A DNA stretch of 64,000 bases, taken from positions 62,001 to 126,000 of the forward strand of contig NZ_JACHOS010000017.1 in NCBI RefSeq assembly GCF_014199985.1, written 5' to 3'. How positions within the stretch are numbered: the first letter of the stretch is position 1; every line of letters starts with the position of its first letter. Below, in pieces: positions 60,441-64,000 of this stretch. The position numbers and the translations under genes were made by a program. A model generated the notes under the pieces. It made no database searches. It saw only the letters and a program-made list of their open reading frames with translations, and was not told the origin of the DNA. The DNA comes from Methylorubrum rhodesianum (lineage in GTDB: Bacteria > Pseudomonadota > Alphaproteobacteria > Rhizobiales > Beijerinckiaceae).

Positions 60441-60613
60441 CGGCCGAGAACCCAGCAGCCGGAGCGCGTCGCCCAATCGAACTGAGCCATCGGCCGCATC
60501 ACGTCACTCGGGCAGGCGATGGAGGACGGGCCGCCGCGCCGCGTGAGCCCTGCTGCGGCTCGAAATGATGCCGGCCGTCGCCGGATGGTCGCGCTCCGTC
60601 AATCGATGGGCCC

Positions 60614-61063
60614 TTACCCGATCTGCCGGATCGCCTCGCCCAGGATCATCGCGGCGCAGACCGCGACGTTGAGCGAACGCAGGCCCGGCCGGATCGGCAC
60701 CAGGATGCGGGCATCGGCCGCCGCGTGGACCGCCTCCGGCACGCCGGCCGATTCACGCCCCATGAGCACACAATCACCGTCGCGGAAGGCATGCTGCGTG
60801 TAGGGCACCGAGCCGGCGGTCGTCGCGAGCACGAGACGTGAGCCCGACGCCTCCCGCCATAACTGGAACGCGTCCCAGGAGCGGTGGCGGGTGATCGCCA
60901 CGTGGTCGAGGTAGTCCAGGCCCGACCGACGCAGGTTCCGGTCGGAAACGTCGAACCCGGCCGGCTCGATGATCTCGACTGCGATCCCGAGGCAGGCCGC
61001 CATGCGCAGCATGGTGCCGGTGTTCTGCGGAATGTCCGGCTGGTAGAGGGCGAGGCGAAGCAT
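60614..61063 (-). CDS. trmL: tRNA (cytidine/uridine(34)-2'-O)-methyltransferase TrmL
   Basis: A 149-residue SPOUT methyltransferase. It begins MLRLALYQPDIPQNTGTMLRMAACLG (TrmL/YibK N-terminus) and contains FDVSDRNLRRSGLDYLDHV and the knot residues VLMGRESAGVPE and IPIRPGLRSLNVAVCAAMILGEA. It methylates the ribose at wobble position 34 of tRNA-Leu isoacceptors, including the CAA one encoded in this window. The start at 61063 excludes an unconserved 25-residue leader. Confidence 0.94.
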   Translation of the reverse strand: MLRLALYQPDIPQNTGTMLRMAACLGIAVEIIEPAGFDVSDRNLRRSGLDYLDHVAITRHRSWDAFQLWREASGSRLVLATTAGSVPYTQHAFRDGDCVLMGRESAGVPEAVHAAADARILVPIRPGLRSLNVAVCAAMILGEAIRQIG

Positions 61064-61184
61064 CGGAGAAGGGAAGACAGAGGAGGGGCGGGGCAGGGTC
61101 CTGCCTGCGGCATGGTCGCGGGGTTGGCCCGGCGTCAAGGAGGCTTACCTGAGCCTCTCGTTCCACAGTCGGTCCCTCAACATC

Positions 61185-63041
<1,857 letters not shown>

Positions 63042-63059
63042 GCGGATGAGACCTCTCGC

Positions 63060-64000
63060 GTGACGTCCACACCGAGCCTCGCGGCGACCGGTTTCGAGCG
63101 CCCGCCCGCCTCGCCCTGGCGCGATGAGCTGCGCGCGACGCTGAAGCTCTCCGCGCCCCTCGTCCTCATCAACCTCGCCCAGCACGGGTTGGTGGCCTCG
63201 AACGCAGTGCTGCTCGGCCGGCTCGGCGCGGAACCCATCGCCGCGGGCGCGCTCGCCACCAGTCTCTACCTGCTGCCCTTCATCGGCGGCATCGGCCTCA
63301 CCTCCTCGGTGGCCCCTCTCGTGGCGGAGACGGTCGGCCGGGCCGCGGGCGCGGAAGGGGCCGGCGAAGTGCGGCGCACGGTTCGGGCCGGGCTGTGGGT
63401 CGGGTTCCTCGTGACCCTCGCGCTGATGCCGTTGCTCTGGTTCACGGAGGATCTGCTGGGGCTGCTGCGGCAGGAGCCGGCGGTCGCAGCCGAGGCCGGC
63501 GCCTATATGCGGGTGCTGCAATGGTGGATGTTCCCCGCGCTCGCCTTCATGGTGCTGAAGGGCGCGCTCGCCGCGCTCCAGCGGCCTGGGCCGCCGCTTG
63601 CCGTGAGCCTCGCCGCCCTGCCGCTCAACTTCGCCCTCGGCGCCTTCTTCGCCTTCGGGCCGCCGGACCTCGGCATCGTCGGCGTGGCGCTCGGCACCGT
63701 AATCACCGAGTTCCTGGCGCTCGCGGCCCTGGTGGTGGTGATCCGGTTCGACCGGGGTCTCCATCGCCACCGGATGTTCGCCCACCTCTGGCGGTTTGAC
63801 ACCGAACGTCTCGCCCGCGTGGTGCGGGTCGGCCTGCCGATGGGCGTGGCCGGTATCGCCGAGGCCGGCCTCTTCGAGACGGCCACCGTCGCGATGGGGA
63901 CCTTCGGCACGGTGCCGCTCGCCGCCCACGCGATCACGCTGCAAGTCGCCGCGACCTGTTTCATGGTGCCCAACGGCATCGGGCAGGCGGCGACGGTGCG
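63060..64000 (+). CDS. MATE family efflux transporter, N-terminal part
   Basis: The first ~313 codons of a MATE (NorM-type) transporter running off the right edge. Motifs include LKLSAPLVLINLAQHGLVASNAVLLGRLG at residues ~27-55, ALATSLY, and LALMPLLWFTEDLLGLLRQEP. Several membrane helices are present. The probable start is GTG at 63060, 18 bp after the ABC gene stop; no upstream ATG stays open. It exports cationic drugs or toxins by Na+ or H+ antiport. The frame is intact to the window end. Confidence 0.88.
   Translation, partial: MTSTPSLAATGFERPPASPWRDELRATLKLSAPLVLINLAQHGLVASNAVLLGRLGAEPIAAGALATSLYLLPFIGGIGLTSSVAPLVAETVGRAAGAEGAGEVRRTVRAGLWVGFLVTLALMPLLWFTEDLLGLLRQEPAVAAEAGAYMRVLQWWMFPALAFMVLKGALAALQRPGPPLAVSLAALPLNFALGAFFAFGPPDLGIVGVALGTVITEFLALAALVVVIRFDRGLHRHRMFAHLWRFDTERLARVVRVGLPMGVAGIAEAGLFETATVAMGTFGTVPLAAHAITLQVAATCFMVPNGIGQAATV

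Overview
The window is a high-GC chromosomal segment of an alphaproteobacterium of the Hyphomicrobiales, most likely Methylobacterium or Methylorubrum. The support is the rhizobial-type flagellar gene order (flgE-flgK-flgL-flaF-flbT-flgD-fliQ with flhA-fliR nearby), an FtcR-type flagellar regulator with a perfect CtrA box upstream, and several families typical of this lineage (DUF1491, DUF2336, DUF6894, DUF1217). The genus is inferred from gene content, not from a marker gene. There is no rRNA, CRISPR array, insertion sequence or integrase.

Positions 1-33145 hold housekeeping and accessory genes: the end of gpsA, an EVE protein, an acyltransferase, a ParB-like protein, a dedA-dsbB pair, a frameshifted FAD monooxygenase, tRNA-Leu(CAA), a divergent AraC regulator/aldo-keto reductase pair with a clear direct-repeat operator, a glutamine amidotransferase-like protein, a large exported protein of unknown function, an amino-acid/ethanolamine-type permease, a ceramide-glucosyltransferase-like enzyme, a deacetylase, an ATP-grasp/GNAT pair behind an AT-rich promoter region, trmO, amn, a LysR regulator, a PBP1A with an extra C-terminal domain, an MFS transporter coupled to a 41-residue membrane protein, cydB with a DUF2474 partner but no cydA, and a sensor histidine kinase followed by a peptidoglycan-binding protein.

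Positions 33247-34140 hold a dihydrodipicolinate-synthase-family gene. Positions 34315-54042 are a flagellar island. Nearly all of it is on the minus strand: a DUF1217 protein, FlgF, FliI, hook and hook-junction proteins FlgE/K/L, the flagellin regulators FlaF and FlbT, FlgD, the export-gate proteins FliQ, FlhA and FliR, and small rod/chaperone/FliL-like proteins. A chemoreceptor gene on the plus strand sits between fliQ and flhA. A PilZ gene and the flagellin gene are on the plus strand, and the flagellin is followed by a strong bidirectional terminator shared with ftcR. The flagellin leader carries a series of stem-loops that could be the target of the FlbT regulator encoded about 9 kb away.

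Positions 54439-64000 return to general genes: an aminotransferase, a small RecD-like helicase, hemF, a decayed TonB-dependent receptor, an AraC regulator, a DUF6894 protein, trmL, an ABC exporter and the start of a MATE transporter.

The observations most worth following are a ~100-residue module shared by the flagellin and the DUF1217 protein, the flagellin leader stem-loops with compensating stem changes, the CtrA box at ftcR, the 21-bp-spaced AraC operator, the PBP1A/nuclease-fold fusion, and cydB without cydA.
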